From contig JALJCS010000022.1 in assembly GCA_023055355.1 (NCBI GenBank), forward strand, positions 7,115,001-7,179,000: DNA of 64,000 nt, in the 5' to 3' direction. This DNA comes from Agelaius tricolor (Eukaryota > Chordata > Aves > Passeriformes > Icteridae). Shown one piece after another: positions 51,601 to 64,000 of the stretch; the stretch's first letter is position 1, and each line of letters begins with the position of its first letter. The notes under the pieces are model-generated. The model was given only the letters and a program-made list of their open reading frames with translations, did no database searches and was not told the DNA's origin. Made by a program: the position numbers and the translations under genes.

Positions 51601-54600
51601 AACAAAGTCAAGAGGGATATGTATTAAGATTTCTGGAAGATTATGTTTTATCTCTTGGATAGACATTTGAGAGTCTCTTAGCACACCTGTCTGGAAAGAA
51701 AGTTGTGTGAAAGAGAAAAGAAAGTGGAATTTGTAGCAGACAAGTGAACTGAGTGACCATTTTGTTTTGCAAAATAATCTGCAATTAGAGAGGAGTCACC
51801 ATGACATGAAGGACTCGTGGCACTCTGCCACTGTTGTACTGCTGAGCACAGGTGCTGAAGAGAGAGTTTAATGCAGACCCATATGTTATAAGACCTCAAA
51901 AGACTCAAGGAACCTTCTTCCAAAGCTGAGAACTCCAGAATTTAGGTTGCTCAAGCTCCTACATAATTCATGTCCTTTATTTTGGTGTTAAGACAGTCTT
52001 TTATAATCTGATCACAGATTTTAACTTTTTTCTTAAGAAAAAGCAAAAGTCATAATATTAATGTCCCCTTTGTCAAATTTTTAGTTTATCCCTAAGGTAT
52101 TAAAGTACAGGATCCACTTTGACTATAAAAAATAGGTTGTTTCTAATGTGCAGGTAAAGTGTGTATTTATAATTCTTAGGAAAAAAGAACACATTTTATC
52201 TGAAGTGTATGCACTCTTGGAAAAATTCACTTTGAAGTGTTAAATGTGGAAAAAAATCGACCTTAATTAAAATTTGATAAAATTATGGAGAATAAGAAAC
52301 TTAATTTCCTTGCAATAAGAAAAATCAAGTGATCATCCATCCTTTTACTTTGGGAAAAGTAGTTAGAGAATGTAACTGACCACTCAGAGCATACAAGATC
52401 AAGGCTTTTTACATTATGCAGGAAAATGGTTAAGCGCTTACTTTTTAATATAATTTTTTTAACTTTACTTTCATTTGTGGAAGTAACTTACTAAAAATAC
52501 CCCAATTAACTAAGTTTTTTAGATGCAGAGTTAGAGTTTGCATACAGTGACTATCTCACTTTTATCAAGTACACATATCAGTTTTGGTAATTTTTCTGTA
52601 AAATTAGCAAAATAGCTTGTATTTCCAGTTTATGAAGCAATTACTGCTTATGTGTTATGAGAACAGAAAGTATCAAATTCTGATGCAGACCAATAATATA
52701 AGAAAGCTGAATCAAATTTTCAAGTTGTGATATGATTTATCTATTTTAATGCTTGTGGACTCATCCACTTTTAAGAGGGCTGAACCCATTTCAGGCTGAC
52801 ACTTGAAAATCAAAATAAAGCATTAGATTAGATAATTAAATCCCAATAGGAAACGAGATGAGTCAGACAAGAATTTGGCTGCTACTCTGCTCTGTAAAGT
52901 TCTACAAAGGGGACAATGTGAAACCTGAAGAGTGAAATTTTGGGGTGGCTTATTGGCTTGCAGATTTCTGTCAGTACAGAATTCTTTGCAAGGTGTCACA
53001 CCATCCGTGTGCCCTCATTAATGAGAGAGAGCCCATCAACTCTTCCAGCCAGGGGGAATATTGTGCCAAATTACCTTGCACAGATCCTGCAGTGGGCTTT
53101 CTGATAATGTGCCAGATATTAATTTTTCTTGCTGAATAGTAATTTTCTTTCCACAATTCTCAATGTGAAATACTGTTATTAAAACTACTTAAAGGCTTAT
53201 AGAACATTTTAAGAAGTTGCTTTTGAACACGAGAATTCTGTTAGGACTCAGAAGTAAATGAGGGCTAAACCTAAGATATCCAAGATCTCAGGAAACTGTA
53301 ACTTCATCAAGAATGGATTTCATTGAAATTAGTGGACTGACAGATAACATTCTGGAGGGAGATTAACATCTTCTCACAATAGCCAGGAAAGTGGTTTCTT
53401 TCTCTGTTTCTCTTGCTCCTGTTGACATGTATGGATATCAGCAGCCTGGTCTCAGTGGCAACAGACAAAGTTAGTGACCATTGATCAGCTGTGTGAGCAT
53501 GTAGTTAGGCCAGTGTTGTGGACACTATTTCCTGGGTTATGTATTCATTTGTAAGTGAATTCTGTATTGACTGCCCACCTGTAGTACAAGAGTACATTTC
53601 CCTGGTGCCCAGAAGGTCTGTTCCTGTTGGTTGTCTAAGCAGCTGAATTAATTCAGTGTCTGTGGGTGAGAAACACTTTCCTGCCTTTCTGGAGCAGAGA
53701 ACCAGAGCATTTCTGGCAATCTGAAGAAGAACTCTGCAGCTTTTGTGAAAACCCAAGGCCATGAGTCCTTCCCTCTGGCAGGTTTGTCCCTCTGGGTTCA
53801 AACCCTGTTGTGCTGGACTGTGGGGCTGTATTGGGGACCACCTGGAATCCCAGCTGACCTTCTGGATTTGGCCATGCTATTTACTGGCTGAGAGCAATGC
53901 AGCTCTTGTGGTTCCTTGATGTGGTAATTATTTGGCCAGAAAACAAAACCCAAACTGAAATGAAAGTGGGGGGGAAAAAAAGGAGATATGAGAGAGGGAG
54001 AAGGTGGTGGGATACAGAGAATAACCTTGGCTTTTGGTCCCAAACTGGAGACCAGTGCTCTAGGCTTAGTACCACAAAGCATATGCTATTCTTCCTGCAA
54101 TAGGAATGCTTTACTTAATACTTCTTGGTAGAATTTTCTTTAGTGGTGACTGTTTGTTGTAGATGCAAAAAGGCAAAATAAAAATATGCAACATTTAGGA
54201 ATTGTTCCTCAGCCAAAGTGGCTTACATTCATTTGAAACATCATCTGTCTCAGTAATTAGAATACTTACAGTTAACAGGGACCTGGCCCAAACTATTTGG
54301 TTTTGGACCATGTTCTGTTTAAGCATCTGCCCTTGAGTTAATTTTTTTAAATTTCTCAGTATGTTCTAGCTGCGGTCTGCATATTTAATTCCTCTTGGAT
54401 ATTTTGATACCATTATGGATGCATGATAGTTTCACACTGAAAAAAATAGTGATATTTTCCATTTGGATAGAATATAGAACTGTAGTATTTTCCATTATGA
54501 GGAAATAGTTATCTTTTTTTTTTTCCCACAAAATGTGTATTTCTAAAAAGAATTAGCAGCCTTGAGGATGTGGGTGAAAGAGTCCCATTGTCATCTCAGT

Positions 54601-57479
54601 GACTTTCTATGGTAAAAGAAATGCATTAGAAAAGTGGGAAATTCTGTGACAGCAGGTGCAATAAATATTATGCTAGAGTAGTAGAAATTATATTAATTTT
54701 GTTATTTTTAAAGCACAACCATTCTAGTTCAGTTACAGTATTTTAAGGGCATGTGTTGGGACTAGTTTGATATATTTGCCTAATGTTATTTTGTGAATTA
54801 TTTTACTGATACTTCCATTTGTATTCTTACTGAAGAAGAGATTGCAGAAATTCTAGTTTAGAATACTAAAATATTTAAGATCACTGAGATAACTCTCACT
54901 TGAGGAACTTTTCTGGACATTATTCTCTCAAAATCAAAGTAATATGGAAATATTTACAGAATTTCATGTCCAGATGGTGAAAAAAATCAATATTTTTAAT
55001 ATTAAGTAATAAATAGAGGGAAAATTTCCAGTAGTTTTTGGGTTCATTTTGGATTTCCTTTCATTCTTCATGTGTAAGAAGGAAAAGAGGAAAATCTTTA
55101 AAGAATAGAGCTTTGGTGATGCCAGTGGAGGAACTCTGACAGAAAATTGACATAAGACACTTGATCTTGTACCACGTATAACTGTAATATCACTATAGGG
55201 TGTGCCTATATCTACGTCTGTGTGTATATATTTGTCATACAAAATAGGATCTTTTTTTTTCCCCAAGAGAGTTACAACATCGTATAGAGATTAAGAAAAG
55301 TAAGAATTTGGTATGTGCCAGTTTCCAATCAAGTATCTCAAACTTCTGCACAAAAATGAGAGCTACCATTCCAGTTAGAGCTGGAGAATATAAGGTCTGG
55401 GGTGTTCATACCACACTGCAGCTCCCAGCTTCAGTCTGGGCTGAGAGAGGGGTAAAAACTCTGCTGCTCTTATTTCCACTCTGCTGTCAGCTCTGACAAA
55501 TGCCATTTAGTGTTTTCCTGTTACGAGGTCACTGCTAATGACACCCAGAGTGTAGATGTGAAGTAAAAGTGTGAAAAATGCTTAATAGCTGTTTTGTCAG
55601 GGAAAAGTTATGCATAAAACCACTTTGTACTTTTTATTGGAACAATTCAGCTATTAAAGCATATTTAACAATTCCAATTTTTTGATGCGTGGTATGCTGT
55701 AATTACCATCAATTTTTATTATTTTTGGCAAATGATCATTGCTGTGCTCAGAGGACTTCACCTAGACAGATTTTCCCATTTCATGCAGCACAAAATCAGT
55801 TTTTTAGCTCCTCTAGCAGTGCTTATGTTCAATCCACCATATTAAGCAGTGACCTATTAACTGGATGGTTCAAAGGCTTAGCAATACATGTATTTGGATT
55901 TAGATTGACTTCCACTGTCCTAGAAGTTAAGCTCAGTCATTTAGTGCTCCTAGAAATCATCCTGGAACAGTGAATTTAATTCACTGGTTAGTAAGAAAAT
56001 AGTATGTAGAAAATCTTACAATTGAGTACCCTTAAACCTAGTGGAGTTACAGCCCCATACTAAGGAATCCTTAGCCATATCACATTTGAGATCCAGTCAT
56101 CAAGCTTTGGCTTGCTAGTTCGTATTCTTCTGACAGAACTGAGTGACTGTTGTGAAATATTTGGCATTTTCCTGAACCATCATCTTTTGCATAAAAAAAT
56201 TAAGTATGTTTTAATTTTATCAATATCATGTTTGACTGCTACATTGCTTTTGCCTTCCTTACGTGGTAATGACAGCAGAGAAAGGCATTTAGAGTAAATG
56301 AATATACTTCTGGGCTACTTAAAACTGTTATAGTTCTTTCTGATCTTGGTACTCTTTGTACCAAGTGATGTACCAGCATGCTGTGCTAGACACAGCTCAG
56401 TAGTGGAAACAACAATATATCAGCAAAAACTCATCTGGCTTTCCTTGGCCTCGGGGACTCCTGTGGTTCTTTTGTCAGTAATGGGTCTTCATAAGTGGAT
56501 CTGGTCTTCAGATTCCCAAAGGATGATTTTGTCCCCTGTGCCTGCTTATCCAGATGATGTCTGAGGCTTCCAGGAGCTTTGTCATGGTCTGGCTTGTGGC
56601 TAGAGGATGTGCTCTTGGCTGTGCTCCAGGGTAATCCATTCAGTTGCTCGATGTCCTGTAGCCTGGGGATGAGGAGAAGGTGACTCCACCATATAATGAA
56701 GGCTCTATTCTTATTGGCTGGATGGCAATTCTGTACAATAATAAAATAATTAATGTGTCTTAATTATAGTCCTCTTTAAAAACCCATTGCCTTAGCGTAT
56801 TTTTCCAATAATGTACAACTAAAAAAACCAAACCCAGAAAATATACAGATGCAACTTTGTTAATAATTCATACACACATTTTAAGTGCAGTTTGGATAAG
56901 GTACAAAAACAGAGGAAATACTGAGCACTATTTTCTCCTTTTCAATGAGTTGGTTGTATTTTTTTCAAAGATTCTTTTCCACACTGTATTGCTTTGAGGA
57001 TCATGAAGACCACCATGACCTATCTGCAGATTACACTGGAAAATGCTGATTTCTTTTAATTGCAACTAACTTGTCATCAGTAAAAGTAGCAAAGATTTTG
57101 AAAGGTGTGAACCTTATCTTCCCTAAGTTGGTGATAACCATGTATCTTTCTGTCCAGAAGAGATTTTAAGAAGCCCTAGTATTTGGCATTTCATTTAATT
57201 TCATAGATCAGAAAGCAGGTAATTGTAGACTTCCATTCTTTTTCTTCCAAAATTGAAGGGAAAAAAATATGTAAATGATTTAAAAGCAATTAGCTGCATG
57301 CATATTGTCCTGGCAAACCATTCTATCCCTTTGCTATGTAAATTTTGAGGCAAGCTTGATTTATCTGTCTCGTTGATATGAAACAGGGGAACACCAAGGC
57401 TGCCATTCCAAACTGATGTAGGTTGCTTTCCATGCTAATTTTATTGTTATAGAAAAATAAGACAGTTACAAAATCAGTT

Positions 57480-57730
57480 TTAGTCAATAACAGAGTAATC
57501 GCATTCTAAAATGATATTATTATTTATTCATGCTTAGTTAAATATAACTGTAACATGAAATAAATGATTATCTGTTTTGGGTATAATTTCATCATAAGGC
57601 CTTTGAAGGTCATTTGGACTACACAACTAATTAATGTTTTATTTCCAGCCTTCCTTAATTATTCTTGCCAGATGGTCCTTTATTTGTGTTATTGCTTGGA
57701 GTTTCCAGCTGAGGTTGTTTGATTGTTGAA
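57480..57730. promoter_or_regulatory. Candidate conserved non-coding patch
   Basis: Contains a nuclear-receptor half-site AAGGTCA at 57606-57612, a paired TAAT block CTAATTAATG at 57627-57636, and AAATGATTATCTG. It is unique-looking sequence and conservation is untested. Confidence 0.22.
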
Positions 57731-58003
57731 GAAAAATATGTGATGGCACCATAAGATAACTGTAATTGAATTGTTAGGTATGTTAGAACATTCAAGCCTT
57801 CTGTCCCTGCTTTAGCCACATCTGGGAAATAAGTTTGTTAACAAAGTGCTTTGGCACCTCATTGAATACTTGATGTGATATATGGAAATGTTTAGAGCAA
57901 GCTCAATTAGCATAAAAGCCTGTAGAAATAGAACTCTGGTAGCTTCTCATTCATTTATGAATTACAAAATCTTTGGGGAAAAATGCACAAATGGGTAAAT
58001 TAC

Positions 58004-58042
58004 CAGGTGGTTGGTTTTGTTTAGGCTTTTGTTTGGTGGAGT
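58004..58042. repeat. Short T/G-rich tract
   Basis: GGTGGTTGGTTTTGTTTAGG, then CTTTTGTTTGGTGGAGTTTG. The same class as at 45.6 kb, but shorter. Confidence 0.7.
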
Positions 58043-58638
58043 TTGTTAGCATCTGACTTTCTTTTCACACATCTGGACAATATTGCTTTTGTGTTTATAA
58101 CAAAACAGTAAATAGCAAAATACAAAATAATGTGATGAAAGCATAGTTATAATATTTGGCTATTAGATTAACTTTGGTGAGTAACATCTCAGGAGTGCTC
58201 GTTTCTAAGAGGGTTAGGTACAATACTGGCAGATTCCACATTTGGGACCAGGAATGTAAATACAGCATAAACTGTATTGTTTTAATCAATCATCAACCTT
58301 GTTTGCATTTTGGTAGTAAATAAGTATCACACTTTTTCTTTGAAAGTCCCATGGTGCCAGGTTCTACATAGCAACAAATAAACATGCATGTTCTTAAAAA
58401 GCAGAGGAAGTGTGAGGGAAAATGGTGCATGATAGTACACTAGTGCACTATTTTGTTCCAAATACTTGTTTCATCTCTTTTCCAGCCATTCTTTTCACCA
58501 TTTTTCTATAATCATTGCAAGAAGCAGTTTTGGGAAATGGAGATGGGTTTACAGAAGATATTGAATATTTTCTATAGATATGTGTGTCAGGGGTAGCTGG
58601 GAAGAAAGAACTGAGGTATTTGTGTGGGAAATTGATTA

Positions 58639-58671
58639 ATGGATGAATAATGGATGAATAATGGATGAATA
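58639..58671 (+). repeat. Three exact copies of an 11-bp tandem unit
   Basis: ATGGATGAATA is repeated three times without change, so the array is probably young. Confidence 0.93.
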
Positions 58672-61639
58672 AGAAAGGTATTAACACAAAGGTTCAAGAT
58701 CAGAAGGAGTTGGCTCATCTAGAAAGTGAAAAGTGAGGTGTATCTTTGTTTCATTCATAGCTATGTCCTTCAAGACACTTGGGTAAAATCTTCTGTTAAA
58801 AAAAAGTTAACTACAAATCAGAAATTGCAAGAAAAAGCTTACCATAACAATGGATAAGGATTTATTGAATAAGAATAGTTTAGAGATGACTTTCCCTGTT
58901 TTCTTTTGTTTTGTATTACCTATCATATTGGAAAATGCTCTGGAAGAAAACTATCATACTGGTTGGGGAAATTAGTCCCCATTGTTGAAAATATGGATGT
59001 GCTATACCAAGTTTCACCAATCTAGCACAGCATTTAGAGATACTGGTAAATTTTGGCGCTGCCTCTTGCTACTGGACTATCTGTTTAGCAGCACAGTGTA
59101 TCTTAGCAAATTCTCCCTCATTTGAGGAGTAGTTCAGCTGAGCAGAGAAATCCTCTCCCCATCAGCCAGTATCAGAGATGTATCCCTGTGATACCTCCTC
59201 AGCCAGCTCAGAGATGAGTGTTCTTGGCTTGTGAGTGCTCTGAACGTAAAACTCTCTTCGGATGTTGGGGGAGATGGGAAGCAGCTGCTGCCTTTCAGAG
59301 CACAAATGTAGGGCTTTCAGGATGGAGCCCACAACACAATACAGATACATCGAATTAAGGCTCTGCCCACTGCTGCTGTCTGCTACTTCCTCTGTAATTC
59401 CAGCGTTTTGTGCTTTAACTTGTTTGGTTGTTAAAATGTTATAAATATGCATTTTCTGAATTGCTGCTCTGAAAAATGAGGCCCTGGAGCTGGTGGTAAC
59501 GTCTCTGCAGCAGTGGTGGAGTGAGTGGGCACTTCTGTCAGCTGCAGGAGATCTGCCCATTCATATTTAAATCCAGTCCTTGTGCCAGAACTGAACAGCA
59601 AACTGTTCACAAGCTCATCTTCTCCAGTGCTAAGCATGCACATCTCTGAGCCACCAACAAAAGAGACACGTGAATTTCTGTAATGAGCAGTTAAACTCAC
59701 CAGAAACTGCTTTTAGCCACTGGTTACCCAAATAAACACAATAGGTAAAAGAAAAGACTATCAGGGGGATTTCACCTTAGCAATTTTAAAACTCTTTTCA
59801 GTTTTAGCTTTTTTAAAATCAGTTTACCATTTCTCTGCTTTCCACTCCACTCTCTTACTATACAAACCAAATTACTTAAACAATATTGCATGGTATTTTT
59901 AAATAAAACTTTTAGGACTGTATATGAACTTTCACTCCCTTTCCCTCTTTTTATCTGGTGTTGCAAAATAAATTGAGGCTGATGCCCCCAAGTTCCATAA
60001 GCTGCCTTGTCATCCATGTACTGAACTCTGCAGCTTTACAGACAGTCTTTTCCAAAGTCTCCCAAGAGGTTCTGCATTTTGCTGTTTCCACTCAGTGCAG
60101 CAGGAAGGAGGGTGGCCAGCTGGGAAGACAGACAAACCATAACAGAAGTGAGCTGACCTCTGACTCCAGGATCTGTGTGAATGGGAGGTTGGTCCCAGAC
60201 GGTCTCTTACCACAGCAGGATATCCCAGTGTGAAATGCCAGCATGAAATTACTAATTATCCTGCTTTTTAACTTCAGGATATGCTGCTGACTGTGTATTT
60301 TTGTAATGTCACCATAGTACTACAGAAATATTTGCAGGAAGAGGTATTATCTTGCCATTGTGACATTAAATTGTATCAGGCCAATTTAGCAATCTTTTGT
60401 AACACTTATTTTAATCCCTCTGCCTTTTATAGGGATTTATAAAAATGCTGTGCAGAAAAAAAAAGTCTCCAAGCAATAGATTAAGTGGGTTTTTTAACCT
60501 TATTGTGTAAACCTCTAAATGCTTCGACATTACATGTGGTTTTTCATGGTGTAGAAGATCAATATTAGTGTTTCTTTGTGCCCACAATGCAAGATGTATT
60601 ACTCAAGGTACATGACATACTACCTCACCAAAGTACCCGCTGAGATTTGTAGGTGGTGTTGGTTTACAACTGTTTTTTTCCTGGAGGCTAAAATTGCCTA
60701 AATCTGGGCTCTCACTGTTCTGGTTTTTTCCTCATTATATATTTAAGAGAGTCAAATCATTCATCATTCTCAATTACTGGGATCTAATTCACTGCATGCA
60801 ATGTGAGCTACAGACCAGATGCCTGGAAATTCCTGCACTGACCAATAATCTTAGGTCCCAGAACACATTCTGGTTTTAATACAACAGTAACATGTTTGTT
60901 TCCTATTGAATTATTTGCAGAAGATGCATCCCTGATCAAAGCTTCATCAGGCAGGTGGCTATCAGAATGGGACACAATCAGGGAGACTCAGAGCAATATA
61001 AACATTCTGAGCTCTGTTCCTTTTAGCAGCCCATAAAATGCCAATAACATTTAAAAGGAATAACTTGATTTTGTTAAAGGGCAGGATCTGTCATGGGAAC
61101 TCGAGGCTGCAAGGTGTTTAAATTAATGTCTCATAGTGGACTGGAAGTCCTGCCCTCTACTTCTACGGGTACTAGGTTAAAATGTGCTTTCATTTTACAA
61201 GTGTTTCAGTTTGTCTGTGTTTTCCTCTGCTGTTGCATAAAATAATATATGCTTCATGGTTTCATGCAGTAAATTCATTAGAGCTAAGAGACAGACATCA
61301 CACGAAATTCAAAACAATCTCTGTGTGAACAACCTGTTGTAGTTTTGAATTTTTTGATTTGCTGTATCTTCACATATTTTGTGCCAATTCTTGAATCGTG
61401 GAAACAAATACAAGGTACTAAAGGAGTTTAAAGGCTGGGGGTTTCTTCAGACAATGAAGTCTCAATATCTGGTGGAATGAAGATACAATGAAATATCAAT
61501 AAGAAGAGATCAATATTCGCAGCATTTTTGGTTTTTAAATATGAATCTGTAGCATCAACTTGGTTTGTGTCCAACAGAGCATTTAAATGGAATAGTTTTT
61601 GAAGAGCTATGAGGGAAGGTGTTCTGTTGAGTAAGCCCC

Positions 61640-62140
61640 CACCTTGAGTGCTGTGTTCAGTTTTGGACCCCACATTTCTAAAAATACGTTGAGGTGCTGG
61701 AATGTGTTCAGAGAAGGGCAATGGAGCTGGGGAAGGGTCTGGAACTCAGATCTGAGGAGTGGCTGAGTGAGCTGGGGTTGTGTAGCCTGGAGAACAGGAT
61801 GCTCAGGGGGAACCTTCTTGCTCTCTGCAACTCCAACAGGAGGGTGTAGTGAGGTGGATGTTGGCCTCTTCTGCCATGTCTCAAGTGAAGGGATGAGAGG
61901 AAATGGCCTGAAGTTGCAGCAGGTTCAGGTTAGATATTATGAATATTTTTCTCACTGAATGTGAAGTCAGACACTGAGATAAGTTGCCCAGGGCAGTGGT
62001 GGAGTCACTGTCTCTGGAAGTGTTGTAGAGGTGCCTGGATGTGGCACTTGGGGGTGTGCTTTAGGGATAATTATGGCAGTTCTGGGTTCATACTGGTATG
62101 AAATGATCTTGATCTTGTCCAACCTTGCTGATTCTGTGAT
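61640..62140 (+). mobile_element. CR1 LINE fragment: end of ORF2 plus 3' UTR
   Basis: The sense strand reads GTGCTGTGTTCAGTTTTGGA, then GAGAAGGGCAATGGAGCTGG, TAGCCTGGAGAACAGGATGC, TCTCTGCAACTCCAACAGGA, GAGGAAATGGCCTGAAGTTG, CTGCCCAGGG-like text and GTGGCACTTGG, ending in AACCTTGCTGATTCTGTGAT. In one frame it gives [16 protein letters not shown] and RGNGLKLQQVQVRY, matching the C-terminus of CR1 ORF2. Frameshifts and stops show that it is inactive. It is the only long CR1 here in the same orientation as ATRNL1. Confidence 0.95.
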
Positions 62141-64000
62141 AAGATTGTGGTGGTGTGGGAATCAATACTGCTCAATCAGCTCAGCACACCAGTGACCTTG
62201 TTATCCCAGTTTTCTGGGAAAGTATTGTCAGAGATGAATTTTAATGATTGATGGGAAGGTTTCAATGGGTGAAGTTTTTTGGGTAGCCTTAGGGGTAGTG
62301 TAGGGGAAGGTGCAAATGGTCTTCTAATTTCAGAAAGCAGCATTAATGATTCAGTACCCATAATGATAACATATGAAAAGTGCTAGAGAGGAGAGAAGAA
62401 ATTTCAAGGGGTTTTGAAATTGAAGGCAAGTAAAAGGTATTTGAAATGGTAGGGAAACCGAGGAACCAGGTGTTAAATAAAGATGATATGATCAAAGTGA
62501 TGACAAGATAATGATCTCTCCAGAAATGCCTTGAATAGATGTAAGTGGGCCAGGATTGCATTTGTTAAGGCAGGTGAGAGAGCTGCAGTGGTGGAGTTAA
62601 AAGCTGCTGACCACATTAGTGAGAAACAGAGTTGTGAGGGTTATCCAATATGCTCACACAGTTCTGTGGTTGTGTTTTAATCTGCGTTGCTGGTATTTGC
62701 AAAGCTAGAACTCAGCTCAACTAATCGTTCTAGTCCTTTTTAATTACTGTTCTGTGAAATACTGAAATTGTCAATTTTGTTGTTGTTCATTGATGCTCCT
62801 AGAAATGGAGAAGAAATTTATTCGGGTCAGCCCAAGTGATTTTTTTTTTCCTCTTGGATTCTCACTTTTATAAGCTATCAGGGGAAATTAAATGCAAAGT
62901 TTAACATGACATGTATTTTTAATAAAGGCAAAGAAAACTTGAAAATGAAAAATTGGAATCTTACACTTCAGTGCAATTCACTGTCTAGAAGAGGATTTTT
63001 TATTAAGTCATGTGCCTTTTTTAATTTTTAAGACTGATGCATGAGTAAGATAGATACAAAACCACAAATGGAATTATTCCTCTGTCTTATCTGGAGCAGC
63101 ATGTCCTGATTACAAAGTTAGTACTTTCTGGAGCATCACACCCTCTGAGCCTGTCTTGTTAATGGTTCTCACTGGGGGTAAATATTATCTAGATCAAATA
63201 GCAGCAAATGAGGACTACTGCCCTCAGCAGCAGGCAGTCATGCCAAGTTCCTTTTTTTCTTTTTGTGCCAAAGAATAATTTAATTATAGATATATGAATT
63301 GGAATGGCTTTAAGAGGAGAGTAAATGAAATCTCAAGCTAGCACAAATACAAGGAAAAAAAATTCAAAAAGTAACTGGGAAAATTATGGGGTGATTTTAC
63401 TAGCAGGTTTCTTTATGCTTTTTTGTGTTTTTTAAATCTACAATTGGTGATGGCTGAGAGACTCCTCTAGAAGTTCACATAGAACAGGAGCTGGATTCAG
63501 GTATTTTGACTTGCCCTGTAGAGAAATTTGCCTTTTTATGTAAAATACAAAGGAAATACATATGTTGTTTTAAAGAAGGTTCTATGGCCAAGTTCAGGAA
63601 CATGAAAGAGCCTGATGTAGTTAGTTTCCATATATGAGGAAAATTTGATTAAACAGAAATGGAAGAACTTGAGTTACTTTTGAACAGGACAGTGTGTCAC
63701 GTGACATTTTGGCTCAGTGTCTAGTTTCCAGTTGTCCCATAGAGGTGATGATTTGCAGACAGCCCTTGTTCCCTCTGGCCTGTATAATTTCTGTCATGTG
63801 AGTGTGGTGCTTTGACTTTATTTAGGTTAAGTGAAGAATGTATGGAACAGCACAGCCTTTCCCTGTCCTCCTGCTGCAGACTCTGCACGTTTTCCTGTCT
63901 CAGCTACTCTAGAAGTTTAAATATTTCCAAGTATCTACAGGAAATTTGGTGATGTAAATGCTATCAGGGCTGAATAGTAATGATTTAGGAAAAATGAAGT
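62141..64000. other. Intron, nothing recognised
   Basis: AT-rich sequence after the CR1 tail, with no coding or repeat feature that I can support up to the window edge. Confidence 0.55.

Larger units (their letters stand above)
45651..61639. other. Intron, nothing recognised apart from simple repeats and candidate regulatory patches
   Basis: It holds the 58.0 kb T/G tract and the 58.6 kb tandem repeat. The 149-codon frame at 48413-48862 and the 132-codon frame at 59162-59560 show no known domains and no exon boundaries. Confidence 0.5.
8775..64000 (+). other. ATRNL1: ATRNL1 intron downstream of the transmembrane exon (5' part, at least 55 kb)
   Basis: The next exon should begin with the codons for QLLRERQQMASRPFAS, and no such sequence was seen by eye before the right edge. 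I therefore read everything to 64000 as intron. This assumes that no small exon was missed, because no splice-aware alignment could be run. Confidence 0.65.

Noticed and set aside
53500..53860. GC-richer stretch considered as a possible CR1 or LTR remnant
   Set aside because: No CR1 landmark words, terminal TG/CA or tandem end repeats could be identified.
59162..59560. 132-codon minus-strand open frame with protein-like composition
   Set aside because: No known motif, and it lies in a GC-richer patch where stops are rarer. It was not strong enough to call.
8775..64000. Search for the next ATRNL1 exon (starting QLLRERQQMASRPFAS)
   Set aside because: No matching codons after an AG acceptor were seen. 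Partial hits such as AGCAGCAAATGAGG near 63200 do not continue in frame.
1..64000. tRNA, rRNA, CRISPR array, operon or complete transposon
   Set aside because: No cloverleaf with A/B boxes, no spaced direct repeats, no long inverted terminal repeats and no intact transposase or reverse transcriptase were seen.

Overview
The window is nuclear DNA from a vertebrate, almost certainly a bird. It is AT-rich, has no prokaryotic gene packing, and carries several fragments of avian-type CR1 LINEs. Recurrent T/G-rich low-complexity tracts would fit a songbird, but that is only an impression.

One real coding exon is recognisable: positions 8696-8774 on the + strand. It has a long polypyrimidine tract and AG before it and a GT donor after it. 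It encodes the transmembrane and juxtamembrane segment of an attractin-family protein. The cytoplasmic motif WKIKQTCWASRRRE (Thr after KIKQ) and the huge flanking introns point to ATRNL1 (attractin-like 1) rather than ATRN. Neither the previous exon nor the next one was found. The rest of the window is therefore read as ATRNL1 intron: at least 8.7 kb upstream and at least 55 kb downstream of the exon.

Layout. 1-4764: AT-rich intron with two GC-richer patches of unknown origin (about 2.28-2.51 and 3.64-3.96 kb). 4765-6310, minus strand: a decayed, stop-poor coding stretch that I cannot name, probably a processed pseudogene or unknown transposon. It abuts 6320-6700, an old CR1 reverse-transcriptase fragment in the same orientation. 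8696-8774: the ATRNL1 exon. 9.0-20.5 kb: CR1 fragments at 9046, 13082, 19925 and 20325, a probable ancient palindromic repeat near 14.4 kb, and an A/C-rich tract at 17.2 kb. 17568 and 21404: two copies of a repeated segment sharing 30 identical bases. 20.5-34.4 kb: intron with microsatellites, a 21-bp palindrome and possible conserved regulatory patches. 34404: a short CR1 fragment. 34.5-61.6 kb: about 27 kb in which I recognise no CR1, possibly regulatory intron. 61640-62140: the longest clear CR1 tail, on the + strand.

I found no tRNA, rRNA, CRISPR array, complete transposon or intact non-host gene. The most useful points are the ATRNL1 exon, the unidentified decayed coding stretch, the duplicated 17.6/21.4 kb segment, and several candidate conserved non-coding patches that need an alignment.
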